Source: Veillonellaceae bacterium
Lineage (GTDB): Bacteria; Bacillota; Negativicutes; Veillonellales; Veillonellaceae
Direction of reading: 5' to 3'
DNA length: 21,731 nt
Assembly (NCBI GenBank): GCA_900765165.1
Contig: CAAFQR010000063.1
Location: forward strand, 1 to 21,731
Both the position numbers and the translations under genes were made by a program. Of the stretch, positions 6,962 to 14,611 are shown in pieces. Below the pieces are notes generated by a model that was given only the letters and a program-made list of their open reading frames with translations, was not told the origin of the DNA and did no database searches. How positions within the stretch are numbered: position 1 is the stretch's first letter; each line of letters starts with the position of its first letter.

Positions 6962-7948
6962 ATGGGCATTAGAGAAGAAATCGAAGAAAGAGAATTTAAT
7001 ATGTTAGCGCCGCGAGCTACTAAAAGCCGGGGCGCTAAACGCGCACGACCGGAAAATGAAGATCCGCTTCGTACGGCGTTTCAACGCGATCGTGACCGCA
7101 TTATTCACAGCAAATGTTTCCGTCGCTTGAAGCATAAGACCCAGGTGTATATTGCACCGGGCGACCATTACCGCACCCGCATGACCCACACGCTGGAGGT
7201 AGGCCAGATTGGACGAACTGTAGCGAGAGCACTGCGCCTCAATGAAGACTTAGTAGAAGCTATTGCTATGGGGCACGATGTAGGGCACACGCCGTTCGGT
7301 CATGTAGGCGAATATGCACTACGGGACTTGGTCGGTCATTTCAACCATAACGAACAGAGCTTGCGTATGGTGGAAGTGCTGGAAAAGGACGGCCAAGGGC
7401 TGAATCTGACGGAAGAAGTGCGCGATGGCATTTTAGGCCATACGGGGCCGCACATTCCGGTAACCTTGGAAGGGCAGATTATTCGTATTGCGGACCGTGT
7501 GGCGTACTTGTGTCATGACTACGATGACGCGCGCCGCGCCGGTATGCTCACCGCTGAATCGTTGCCGGACGAAGTGAAGGAACACATGGGTATTACGCCG
7601 TCGAAGATGATTACCGCCATGGTAACGGATATGGTGTACGCATCGTGGGACGCGCCGGCCATTACTATGTCGCCAACTATGACGGACGTGATGAATAGCT
7701 TCCGCCGCTTCATGTTTGAAAACGTATATATGGCACCGACCTTGATGCCGGACCGCAAGAAAGCGGCTCACGTAGTGAAGTTCCTGTTTTATCATTATTT
7801 GGATAATCCGGAATTACTGCGCGAAGAAGTGGGGCACGACAAGATTGTATCCTTAACGGATATTGTGGACTACGTAGCAGGCCTTACGGATAACTATGCC
7901 ATTAAGCAGTTTAAGGAATTTTATATCCCGCGGTTATGGGATAAATAG
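6962..7948 (+). CDS. dgt: HD-domain deoxynucleoside triphosphate triphosphohydrolase (Dgt-like)
   Basis: Predicted to cleave dNTPs to deoxynucleosides and triphosphate, limiting dNTP pools. The 328-residue protein carries the HD-superfamily metal ligands: H76 in T-H-T-L-E-V, H105-D106 in M-G-H-D-V-G-H-T-P-F-G-H, and D178 in I-A-D-R-V-A-Y. The Arg-rich N-terminus (F-Q-R-D-R-D-R-I-I-H-S, 40-50) is typical of the short dGTPase-like group in Firmicutes. Substrate preference cannot be read from sequence, so the symbol stands for the family. It starts 8 bases after the PSRP stop and is surely co-transcribed with it. A structured 3' region and a terminator follow. Confidence 0.9.
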   Translation: MGIREEIEEREFNMLAPRATKSRGAKRARPENEDPLRTAFQRDRDRIIHSKCFRRLKHKTQVYIAPGDHYRTRMTHTLEVGQIGRTVARALRLNEDLVEAIAMGHDVGHTPFGHVGEYALRDLVGHFNHNEQSLRMVEVLEKDGQGLNLTEEVRDGILGHTGPHIPVTLEGQIIRIADRVAYLCHDYDDARRAGMLTAESLPDEVKEHMGITPSKMITAMVTDMVYASWDAPAITMSPTMTDVMNSFRRFMFENVYMAPTLMPDRKKAAHVVKFLFYHYLDNPELLREEVGHDKIVSLTDIVDYVAGLTDNYAIKQFKEFYIPRLWDK

Positions 7949-7952
7949 AAGA

Positions 7953-8010
7953 CTTCGTGATGGCCGCTGGGGGGCGGCCGCTAACGTATAATAGCGTTAG
8001 GCTTACGAAG
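7953..8010 (+). ncRNA. Predicted three-way-junction RNA in the dgt 3' region
   Basis: Three helices close on each other. P1 is CTTCGTGA (7953-7960) with TTACGAAG (8003-8010). P2 is GGCCGC (7962-7967) with GCGGCC (7974-7979). P3 is CTAACG (7981-7986) with CGTTAG (7995-8000). Only four junction bases stay unpaired (7961, 7980, 8001-8002). P1 holds one G-U pair on the + strand that would be a C-A mismatch on the other strand, which favours + strand RNA. The P3 loop contains TATAAT. No known RNA family was recognised; it may be only a 3' UTR fold. Confidence 0.5.
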
Positions 8011-8016
8011 GCATAG

Positions 8017-8071
8017 AAAAAAGGGGTTGCAACCAGATGAGGAAATCCTCACCTTGTTGCAACCCCTTTTT
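8017..8071. terminator. Bidirectional terminator between dgt and rpmB
   Basis: AAAAAAGGGGTTGCAAC (8017-8033) pairs with GTTGCAACCCCTTTTT (8056-8071). TGAGG (8038-8042) and CCTCA (8047-8051) form an inner helix with loop AAAT. A-run and T-run on opposite sides let it stop both dgt (+) and rpmB (-) transcripts. Confidence 0.9.
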
Positions 8072-8099
8072 CTTAAGAGTACATGTACCTTCTAATGTT

Positions 8100-8288
8100 T
8101 TACGCGCGTGTAATTTTATCAGAACGAAGGCAGCGAGTGCATACATTTACCTTTTTGGTTTCGCCGTCTACAATTGCTCGTACTCTCTGGATGTTAGGCT
8201 TCCAGGTGCGTTTCGTGCGGATGTGAGAGTGACTCACGTTCATACCGCTAGCGGTGGTTTTGCCACATACTTCGCAAAAGTTTGCCAT
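8100..8288 (-). CDS. rpmB: Ribosomal protein L28 (bL28)
   Basis: Component of the 50S subunit. The 62-residue protein starts M-A-N-F-C-E-V-C-G-K and holds two Cys pairs, C5/C8 and C50/C53, making this the zinc-binding C+ form. The core S-H-S-H-I-R-T-K-R-T-W-K-P-N (19-32) is characteristic of the family. The ATG ending at 8288 is chosen because GGAGGTGG lies just upstream; a longer in-frame opening would begin within the ribosome site. It is the only - strand gene in the window, monocistronic by its own promoter and the shared terminator. Zinc-free paralogues are common when a C+ form exists; none is seen here. Confidence 0.97.
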   Translation of the reverse strand: MANFCEVCGKTTASGMNVSHSHIRTKRTWKPNIQRVRAIVDGETKKVNVCTRCLRSDKITRA

Positions 8289-8327
8289 TAATTCCACCTC
8301 CAAGCATAATTAATACATAACATAGGT

Positions 8328-8356
8328 ATTCTATCATAACCATTATCATTATGCAA
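8328..8356 (-). promoter_or_regulatory. rpmB promoter
   Basis: On the - strand TTGCAT (8356-8351) is followed after exactly 17 bases by TAGAAT (8333-8328), about 40 bases before the start codon. Good match and perfect spacing. Confidence 0.8.
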
Positions 8357-8373
8357 GTCTTTATTTCATAGCG

Positions 8374-8402
8374 TTGACGAAATTTGCGCTTTGCCGTACT
8401 AT
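8374..8402 (+). promoter_or_regulatory. recG promoter
   Basis: TTGACG (8374-8379), 17-base spacer, TACTAT (8397-8402). It lies back to back with the rpmB promoter, the two -35 boxes being 17 bp apart. The implied leader of about 125 bases contains overlapping hairpins: CGGT-GCT-ACCG (8441-8451), and TACCGG (8447-8452) with CCGGTA (8466-8471). Confidence 0.65.
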
Positions 8403-8534
8403 AGGTTAAAGACCAGCCACGAATGAGGCTAATCGCTATGCGGTGCTACCGGTTGTGGAAGTACGCCGGTAACGGTACCGTATATCGTAAGAATACAAAA
8501 GCGAGTATATCATATTTTAGGGAAGGGAGGCAAT

Positions 8535-10598
8535 ATGGAAGAATCGTTATTGACGATAAAAGGTGTGGGTCCCAGTCGAGTACGGCAGCTCAAAAAGCTG
8601 GGCATCGAGGATATTTCCGGTCTGTTAGGCTATTTTCCGCGCACCTATGAAGATCGAAATCGTATTGTCCCTTTGCAGGAATTGCAGCAAGACATGACGG
8701 CGTCAGTCGTTGGCGTCGTAGTGAAGGTACAGGAAAAGAAGCCGCGCCGCGGTTTATCGATATTGGAAATCTATATAAGTGACGGTTCCGGGCCGGCGTC
8801 GCTAAAGTTGACCTTTTTTAATCAGGGCTACAAGCGAAATTTCTATAAACTGGGCCAGCGTCTTTATGCGTATGGCAAGGTGGAATTCGGCTACGGCAGT
8901 CGTTACATGAATTCGCCGCAGGTGGAAACGCTGGGGCCGAATCAGCAGCCGGATTTGGGGATTATCCCTATTTATCCGCTGGTGGAAGGGGTTACGCAGT
9001 ATGTGGTGCGCCATGCTATAAAGGCGTGGTTTGATGCCCATGCCGGTGAGGATCCGCGCAAGGCGTTGCCGGAGGTGTTACCGCCTAACATTAGTGACGT
9101 GGTGTCCATGACGCGTTTTGAGGCGTTCAAGGAAATGCACATGCCTACGTCGTCGACGCGGTACGAGGCAGCGCGCAAGCAGCTGGCCTACGAAGAGTTA
9201 TTCGTCATGCAAGCCGGCCTTTGGTTGTTGCGTTCAGAAGAACAGTCAGACCCCGGCATTTCGTTGCCTCCCGATGGTGAAATGACCGCCCGCCTTCGCG
9301 CGGCTATGCCCTTTAAGCTCACCGGCGACCAAGAAAAGGCGTATGCCGATATTAGTGCCGACATGGAATCGGATCGACCTATGCGCCGTCTCTTGCAAGG
9401 TGACGTAGGGTCCGGCAAGACGGCGGTGGCAGCGATGGCCCTCGTGAAAGCCATTGCCGGTGGCTACCAAGGGGCGCTTATGGCGCCGACGGAAATCTTG
9501 GCGCAGCAGCATTTTGAAAGCTTGCAGCCCTGGTTCGACGCCGTTGGCATCAAGGCGGCGCTCTTAACCGGTTCTGTGAAATCAACCGACCGGCGCACCG
9601 TATTGGAAGGCCTTGCTGATGGCACTATCCAAGTAGCCATTGGGACGCACGCGCTCATCCAAGACGCCGTAGAATTCAAAAAATTGGCGCTTGTTATCGT
9701 AGACGAACAGCATCGCTTCGGCGTCGAACAGCGTGCAGCGTTGCAGCATAAGGGCTTAAATCCTCATGTGTTAGTCATGACGGCTACGCCTATACCGCGT
9801 ACTATGACGCTATCGGTGTATGGCGACTTGGAAGTGAGCCTTATCAAAGAAAAACCGCCAGGCCGTAAGCCCGTGAAGACGTATGTAGTGGATTCGTCGT
9901 ACAAAGGGCGACTCCGTACGTTCTTTGAAAAGGAAATGGCCGCCAGTCGTCAGGTGTACGTCGTCTGTCCTCTCGTTGAAGAGTCAGAAAAGCTGGACTT
10001 AAAGGCAGCAGAAGAGCTCTTCGATGAATTGACTGAATATTATAGGGGACGCTATCGGGTTGGTCTTGTTCATGGCCGCTTAAGCAGTAGCGAAAAAGAA
10101 GCGGTCATGAATGAATTTCACAGCGGTGACATTCAGCTCTTAGTGTCTACTACGGTTATCGAAGTGGGAGTCAATGTACCGAATGCTTCTATAATGTATA
10201 TTGTAGGGGCGGAACGCTTTGGCTTGTCACAGCTCCATCAGCTTCGTGGCCGCGTTGGCCGCGGTGAATTTGAGGCGTATTGTATTTTATGTAGTGATAG
10301 TCGCAATGACGAAAGTCGTCAGCGTTTGGAGATCATGACAAAGACCGATGACGGCTTTGAACTGGCGGAACAGGACTTGTTGCTCCGCGGCTCCGGTCAG
10401 CTCTTTGGCCGCATGCAGCACGGGCTTCCGGACTTAAAAGTAGCCGATATCTTTAAGGACTTAGACTTATTGGTAAAGGCGCGCCGCGAAGTAGCGTCGT
10501 GGGGCGTTACTATCGGTAAGGATGGTGTAGAAGCAGCTATTGGGCAGGAATTGCGCCATCGGTTCGGGCCCCAATTTTTACGCATTCTGTATAGCTAA
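8535..10598 (+). CDS. recG: ATP-dependent DNA helicase RecG
   Basis: Branch-migrating helicase that remodels stalled forks and recombination junctions. The 687-residue protein has the normal RecG length. The N-terminal helix-hairpin-helix segment reads T-I-K-G-V-G-P-S-R-V (7-16), followed by the wedge/OB domain (about 50-150). The helicase core has Walker A G-D-V-G-S-G-K-T (289-296), the D-E-Q-H box at 390-393, T-A-T-P-I-P-R-T-M just after, and motif VI Q-L-R-G-R-V-G-R-G. The C-terminal accessory region is intact (D-L-L-L-R-G-S-G-Q-L-F-G). The ATG follows GGGAGG. It has its own promoter; no clear terminator follows, only a weak AT hairpin (10709-10726). Confidence 0.97.
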   Translation: MEESLLTIKGVGPSRVRQLKKLGIEDISGLLGYFPRTYEDRNRIVPLQELQQDMTASVVGVVVKVQEKKPRRGLSILEIYISDGSGPASLKLTFFNQGYKRNFYKLGQRLYAYGKVEFGYGSRYMNSPQVETLGPNQQPDLGIIPIYPLVEGVTQYVVRHAIKAWFDAHAGEDPRKALPEVLPPNISDVVSMTRFEAFKEMHMPTSSTRYEAARKQLAYEELFVMQAGLWLLRSEEQSDPGISLPPDGEMTARLRAAMPFKLTGDQEKAYADISADMESDRPMRRLLQGDVGSGKTAVAAMALVKAIAGGYQGALMAPTEILAQQHFESLQPWFDAVGIKAALLTGSVKSTDRRTVLEGLADGTIQVAIGTHALIQDAVEFKKLALVIVDEQHRFGVEQRAALQHKGLNPHVLVMTATPIPRTMTLSVYGDLEVSLIKEKPPGRKPVKTYVVDSSYKGRLRTFFEKEMAASRQVYVVCPLVEESEKLDLKAAEELFDELTEYYRGRYRVGLVHGRLSSSEKEAVMNEFHSGDIQLLVSTTVIEVGVNVPNASIMYIVGAERFGLSQLHQLRGRVGRGEFEAYCILCSDSRNDESRQRLEIMTKTDDGFELAEQDLLLRGSGQLFGRMQHGLPDLKVADIFKDLDLLVKARREVASWGVTIGKDGVEAAIGQELRHRFGPQFLRILYS

Positions 10599-10748
10599 CA
10601 GGCTGATAGATACGAAGCCGCTGGTGGCGAGGCAGTTTATTTCACAGAAATGGGAAGGCAAAGCTGCCGGAAATGGGCACAAATTCGCCCGGCTTACAGG
10701 TTACTCTCAATTAATAAGAATTAATTAAGAAAAATTGCCAGTTTGTCA

Positions 10749-10777
10749 TGTACAGAATGGGGATTTTACGGTATAAT
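10749..10777 (+). promoter_or_regulatory. Promoter for the tautomerase-guaB operon
   Basis: A perfect TATAAT (10772-10777) preceded by GG, with TGTACA (10749-10754) 17 bases upstream as a moderate -35. The next gene starts 50 bases on. No other promoter was seen before guaB, so this is the likely source of the whole run to surE. Confidence 0.65.
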
Positions 10778-10826
10778 AAACAGATAGAAAATTTCATCAT
10801 ATCTTTTTTTCACGGAGGTAAGAATC

Positions 10827-11012
10827 ATGCCAATCATTCATGTAGAACTCGTAGAAGGTAGAACGTATGAACAGAAGAAGCAGTTAGGTGAAGCTATCAC
10901 CAAAGCAACGGTTGATATCGTGAAAGTTCCGGTTGAAGCCGTTAAAGTTATCTTTGTAGACATGAAGAAAGAACATTTGATGGAAGGCGGCGTACTTCGT
11001 TCCGAAAAGTAA
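10827..11012 (+). CDS. 4-oxalocrotonate tautomerase family protein
   Basis: Small 61-residue enzyme of the tautomerase superfamily. It begins M-P-I-I-H-V-E, so removal of Met exposes the catalytic Pro-1, and Arg-11 (mature numbering, in E-G-R-T) sits at the usual substrate-binding place. Family members act as hexamers of ~60 residues on 2-hydroxymuconate-like enols. No aromatic degradation genes are nearby, so the true substrate is unknown. The ATG follows GGAGG. It lies 60 bases before guaB with no terminator or promoter between, so the two are probably co-transcribed. Confidence 0.9.
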   Translation: MPIIHVELVEGRTYEQKKQLGEAITKATVDIVKVPVEAVKVIFVDMKKEHLMEGGVLRSEK

Positions 11013-11072
11013 GCCACCGAAGTTAGTAAGTAGTAGAAGCCAGTGGAGAAGGAAAGACGAAAGGAAGTTACC

Positions 11073-12527
11073 ATGAGAGAAGATAAGTTCGGCTTGCGCG
11101 GTCTTACGTTTGATGATGTACTTCTGGTGCCGGCGGCATCGGATGTATTACCGCACGAAGTGGACCTGACAACGCACTTAACACGAGATATTAAACTTAA
11201 CATTCCTATGATTAGCTCCGGTATGGATACCGTTACGGAATCCCGGATGGCCATCGCGATGGCTCGCGAAGGCGGCTTAGGTGTTATTCACAAGAATATG
11301 TCGATTGAAGAACAGGCACATGAAGTTGATAAGGTAAAACGTTCGGAACATGGTATTATCGTGGACCCCATTTACTTGAGTCCGCAAAATCTTTTGTCTG
11401 ATGCGGAAGAATTGATGCACAAATACTCTATTTCCGGTGTACCAATCACGGAAAAGGGTAAATTGGTTGGTATCATTACGAACCGCGACATGCGTTTTGA
11501 AACAGATTTAACGAAGCCTATCGGCCAGGTTATGACGCAGGAAAACTTGATTACCGCTCCTGTAGGTACGTCCTTGGAACGCGCTAAAGAAATCTTGCGC
11601 CAGCATCGTATTGAAAAATTACCGCTCGTAGATGCAGACGGAAACTTAAAGGGCCTCATTACGATTAAAGATATCGAAAAAGCCACGAAATATCCGAATT
11701 CCGCCAAAGACGGCAGCGGTCGTTTGTTGGTTGGTGCAGCCGTAGGTGTAAGCAAGGATTTATATGACCGTATGGAAGCCTTGGTTGCGGCTAAGGTTGA
11801 CGTGCTTATCGTTGATACGGCACATGGTCATTCCGCCGGCGTTTTGCGCACCTTGAAGGAATTGAAAAAGGCAGTACCGCACGTTCCGGTTATCGCTGGT
11901 AACGTAGCAACTGCAGCAGGCACGGAAGCCTTGATCGAAGCCGGTGCCGATGCCGTTAAGGTTGGTATTGGACCTGGTTCTATTTGTACGACTCGTGTCA
12001 TCGCTGGTATTGGCGTGCCGCAGATTACGGCTGTTTACCAGTGCGCACAGGTTGGTCATCGTTATGGCATTCCGATTATTGCCGACGGTGGTATTAAGTA
12101 CTCCGGTGATATTGCTAAAGCTATCGCAGCTGGTGCCGGTGTAGTTATGATGGGTAACATCTTGGCCGGTACTGACGAAAGTCCGGGAGAAACGGTTATT
12201 TATCAGGGCCGTAGCTATAAGGTTTACCGTGGTATGGGTAGCCTTGGTGCTATGAAGCTTGGCAGTAAGGACCGTTACTTCCAGTCCGAAGCTAAGAAGC
12301 TCGTGCCGGAAGGTATCGAAGGTCGTGTACCTTACAAAGGTATGTTAGCTGATACTATCTTCCAGATGGTTGGTGGCTTACGTGCCAGCATGGGCTATTG
12401 TGGTTGCCACAATATTACTGAAATGATTAATAACACACAGTTTATCCAAATTACCGCAGCAGGGCTTAAAGAAAGTCATCCGCATGATGTAAGCATCACG
12501 GTAGAAGCCCCGAACTATAGCGGCTGA
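11073..12527 (+). CDS. guaB: Inosine-5'-monophosphate dehydrogenase
   Basis: Oxidises IMP to XMP with NAD, the committed step of GMP synthesis. The ATG at 11073 gives 484 residues, against about 488 in B. subtilis; an in-frame GTG at 11043 would add ten charged residues without a ribosome site. The barrel starts G-L-T-F-D-D-V-L-L-V-P, and a CBS pair is inserted at about 95-205. The catalytic loop G-I-G-P-G-S-I-C-T-T-R holds nucleophile C305. The glycine-rich D-G-G-I and the mobile flap segment P-E-G-I-E-G-R-V-P-Y-K-G are present. tagA-like gene starts 19 bases after the stop. CBS pairs in IMPDH bind ATP/GTP, a likely allosteric control. Confidence 0.97.
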   Translation: MREDKFGLRGLTFDDVLLVPAASDVLPHEVDLTTHLTRDIKLNIPMISSGMDTVTESRMAIAMAREGGLGVIHKNMSIEEQAHEVDKVKRSEHGIIVDPIYLSPQNLLSDAEELMHKYSISGVPITEKGKLVGIITNRDMRFETDLTKPIGQVMTQENLITAPVGTSLERAKEILRQHRIEKLPLVDADGNLKGLITIKDIEKATKYPNSAKDGSGRLLVGAAVGVSKDLYDRMEALVAAKVDVLIVDTAHGHSAGVLRTLKELKKAVPHVPVIAGNVATAAGTEALIEAGADAVKVGIGPGSICTTRVIAGIGVPQITAVYQCAQVGHRYGIPIIADGGIKYSGDIAKAIAAGAGVVMMGNILAGTDESPGETVIYQGRSYKVYRGMGSLGAMKLGSKDRYFQSEAKKLVPEGIEGRVPYKGMLADTIFQMVGGLRASMGYCGCHNITEMINNTQFIQITAAGLKESHPHDVSITVEAPNYSG

Positions 12528-12546
12528 TTGATGAGGTGTATTTTAT

Positions 12547-13272
12547 TTGCGTAATCAATTGAGCATACTTGATGTGCCGGTTGATGCCATTACTATGGAT
12601 GAAGCCGTTCAGCGTGTAACGGAGTTTTACTCCGAACCGGGACTACATACTGTAGTCACGGTTAACGCTGAAATGGTGATGTTGGCACAACAGGACAAGG
12701 AGCTACATAACATTTTGACACATGCATCGCTAGCGGTTCCGGATGGAGCCGGTGTATTATGGGCGGCAGAGCAGATGGGCCATCGGTTCCCGGAACGCGT
12801 TGCCGGCTGTGATTTGGCGATGAATTTGTTGCGCCATGCAGCGCAGTGCCAGGTGCCGGTTTACGTTTTGGGCGCAGCCCCCGGCGTGGCTGAGAAAGCG
12901 GTTCGCAATGTAGAACAGTCGGTGGGGACGTTACAAATTGCCGGAATTCATTCCGGATTTTTTAACGCCGATGAAGAGAAAGAGATTATTAAAAGTATGG
13001 AAGCTAACGGAGCGCGGCTCATCTTAGTAGCCTTAGGTGTTCCGAAGCAAGAAAAGTGGATAGCAGAAAATTTGTCACATCTGAGCAATGCTGTAGCGAT
13101 TGGGGTCGGCGGGTCATTGGATGTAATGGCCGGCACGGTTAAACGTGCGCCTCGATGGATGCAGGAAAATCGCTTGGAGTGGCTGTATAGATTGGCTAAT
13201 CAGCCTCAACGCTTCCTCCGCATGATGGCCTTGCCTAAATTCATGCTGGCAGTGCGTCGAGCTAAAAAATAG
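12547..13272 (+). CDS. WecG/TagA/CpsF family glycosyltransferase (GT26)
   Basis: Transfers an amino sugar (ManNAc-type) to an undecaprenyl-linked acceptor in teichoic-acid or surface-polysaccharide synthesis, at the inner membrane face. The start is TTG at 12547, seven bases after GAGGTG; no better in-frame start fits the N-terminus. The 241 residues contain V-N-A-E-M (39-43), P-D-G-A-G-V with D66, R84, and G-V-P-K-Q-E-K-W with Q168. These match the Asp/Arg/Gln set described for TagA enzymes. The basic C-terminus (R-L-E-W-L-Y-R-L) serves membrane docking in this family. The acceptor is unknown; a second glycosyltransferase lies three genes on. Not named tagA because the polymer made is not known. 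Confidence 0.9.
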   Translation: MRNQLSILDVPVDAITMDEAVQRVTEFYSEPGLHTVVTVNAEMVMLAQQDKELHNILTHASLAVPDGAGVLWAAEQMGHRFPERVAGCDLAMNLLRHAAQCQVPVYVLGAAPGVAEKAVRNVEQSVGTLQIAGIHSGFFNADEEKEIIKSMEANGARLILVALGVPKQEKWIAENLSHLSNAVAIGVGGSLDVMAGTVKRAPRWMQENRLEWLYRLANQPQRFLRMMALPKFMLAVRRAKK

Positions 13273-13286
13273 AGAGGTGGTGCGAG

Positions 13287-13931
13287 ATGCCCACAGGGAT
13301 TATTGTCAAAGAAGGGTATCCGTTCATAGGGGTTACTTTTCTCCTGGCGATTTTGACTGGTTACTTCCTGTCAATTTACGTGGGGATTGTGTTTTTAGTC
13401 TTAGGTTGTTTCTTTACATTCTTCTTCCGCAGTCCACATCGGCAAATCCCAACGGATCCGTCAGTCTTAGTATCACCGGCGGACGGTAAAGTTATGGACG
13501 TATCCGAAGTGTACGAGGACACGTTCCTTAATCAAGAATGTAAAAAAGTAACTATTTTCTTATCTGTATTTGACGTGCATGTCAATCGAGCGCCTATGGA
13601 AGGCAAGATTACGTTTCGCCAATACACTTGCGGTGGGTTCTTACCGGCTTATAAAAAATCCGTAGGCTATGAAAACGAACGCCATTCCATCGGCATTGAC
13701 AACGGACGTATTTCCATTTTAGTCACTCAGATTGCCGGTTTGTTGGCACGTCGAATTGTATCTTGGACGGACCTTGGTTCCGGCTTGGAGAAGGGTCAGC
13801 TATACGGTATGATAAAGTTTGGTTCTTGTACGGAACTTTTTGTACCCAAAAAAGTAGAAATTTGCGTCAAAAAGGGAGAACATGTTCGCGGGGGCGAAAC
13901 TATTATCGGGAGGCTGAATACAAATGAATAA
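13287..13931 (+). CDS. psd: Phosphatidylserine decarboxylase proenzyme (short form)
   Basis: Converts phosphatidylserine to phosphatidylethanolamine at the membrane. The 214-residue proenzyme has two hydrophobic N-terminal segments (about 12-48). Catalytic residues fit the family: D66 in S-P-A-D-G-K-V, H98 in F-D-V-H-V-N-R, and the self-cleavage site F-G-S-C, where cleavage between G179 and S180 would turn S180 into the pyruvoyl group. Length fits the short archaeal/Firmicute-like group rather than the ~320-residue E. coli form. The ATG follows GAGAGGTGG, 14 bases after the previous stop. Its end overlaps pssA by 8 bases, implying translational coupling with the enzyme that makes its substrate. 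Confidence 0.94.
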   Translation: MPTGIIVKEGYPFIGVTFLLAILTGYFLSIYVGIVFLVLGCFFTFFFRSPHRQIPTDPSVLVSPADGKVMDVSEVYEDTFLNQECKKVTIFLSVFDVHVNRAPMEGKITFRQYTCGGFLPAYKKSVGYENERHSIGIDNGRISILVTQIAGLLARRIVSWTDLGSGLEKGQLYGMIKFGSCTELFVPKKVEICVKKGEHVRGGETIIGRLNTNE

Positions 13932-14595
13932 ATCTATTGTTCCGAATCTTTTTACAGCGGCTAATCTTGGTTTTGGTGTTATCGGCATTACATTGTCCGC
14001 ACAAGGCCATTTTATAGGTGCTGCTATCTGTGTGTTATTGTCTTTATTGGCTGACGGCTGCGATGGTCGTGTAGCTCGTGCATTAGGTGTTTCCGGTCCT
14101 ATGGGCCGTGAACTTGACTCCTTAGCCGACGTAGTTGGCTTTGGTGTAGCACCGGCTTACATGCTCTATTCCTACCAGTTAACACAGATTGGCTGGCTCG
14201 GCTATGTACCGTTGTTGGTGTTCTCCGTATTAGGCGCCTTCCGCTTAGCACGTTTTAACATCATGGCTGACGATGTACATGGTTATTTCTTAGGCTTGCC
14301 GATTCCGGCAGCAGGCTGTATGGCAAGTACGTACGTACTGTCGGGGATTCGTTTACCGGAATGGTTGTTGCTCATCTTGATGATTGTAGTGGGTTATTTA
14401 ATGGTGAGCCAGGTACATCATCCGGACTTTAAAGGCAAAGGGGCTGACCCTGTCAATAAATTAGCCTTAGCCATTGTCGTGGTATTAGGTATTATTGCGT
14501 TGATCTTGGATTGGCACTCCTGGCCGGTGTTGATTTTTGCACTGTATGCGGTATTTGGTATTTGCAATACCGTCATAAATATCGTCAAACACTGA
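13924..14595 (+). CDS. pssA: CDP-diacylglycerol-serine O-phosphatidyltransferase
   Basis: Makes phosphatidylserine from CDP-diacylglycerol and serine in the membrane; the product is the substrate of the overlapping psd. The 223-residue multi-spanning protein carries the complete CDP-alcohol phosphotransferase motif: D44-x2-D47-G-x2-A-R, then G61, D65 and D69, all at the standard spacings. About six to eight hydrophobic segments fill the rest. The early N-x-F-T-A-A-N-L-G-F motif (8-17) is typical of the PssA type II group in Gram-positives. The GT2 gene follows after 16 bases. Confidence 0.95.
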   Translation: MNKSIVPNLFTAANLGFGVIGITLSAQGHFIGAAICVLLSLLADGCDGRVARALGVSGPMGRELDSLADVVGFGVAPAYMLYSYQLTQIGWLGYVPLLVFSVLGAFRLARFNIMADDVHGYFLGLPIPAAGCMASTYVLSGIRLPEWLLLILMIVVGYLMVSQVHHPDFKGKGADPVNKLALAIVVVLGIIALILDWHSWPVLIFALYAVFGICNTVINIVKH

Positions 14596-14611
14596 GAGGC
14601 GGAGGACGTAG

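Noticed and set aside
8423..8650. A 75-codon + strand frame in the recG leader
   Set aside because: No ribosome site before the ATG, and half of it overlaps recG in another frame.
10540..10728. A 62-codon + strand frame after recG
   Set aside because: Overlaps the end of recG in another frame, has no ribosome site, and has no recognisable features.
13277..13489. A 70-codon + strand frame overlapping psd
   Set aside because: Out-of-frame shadow of the psd N-terminus; the psd frame has all catalytic residues.
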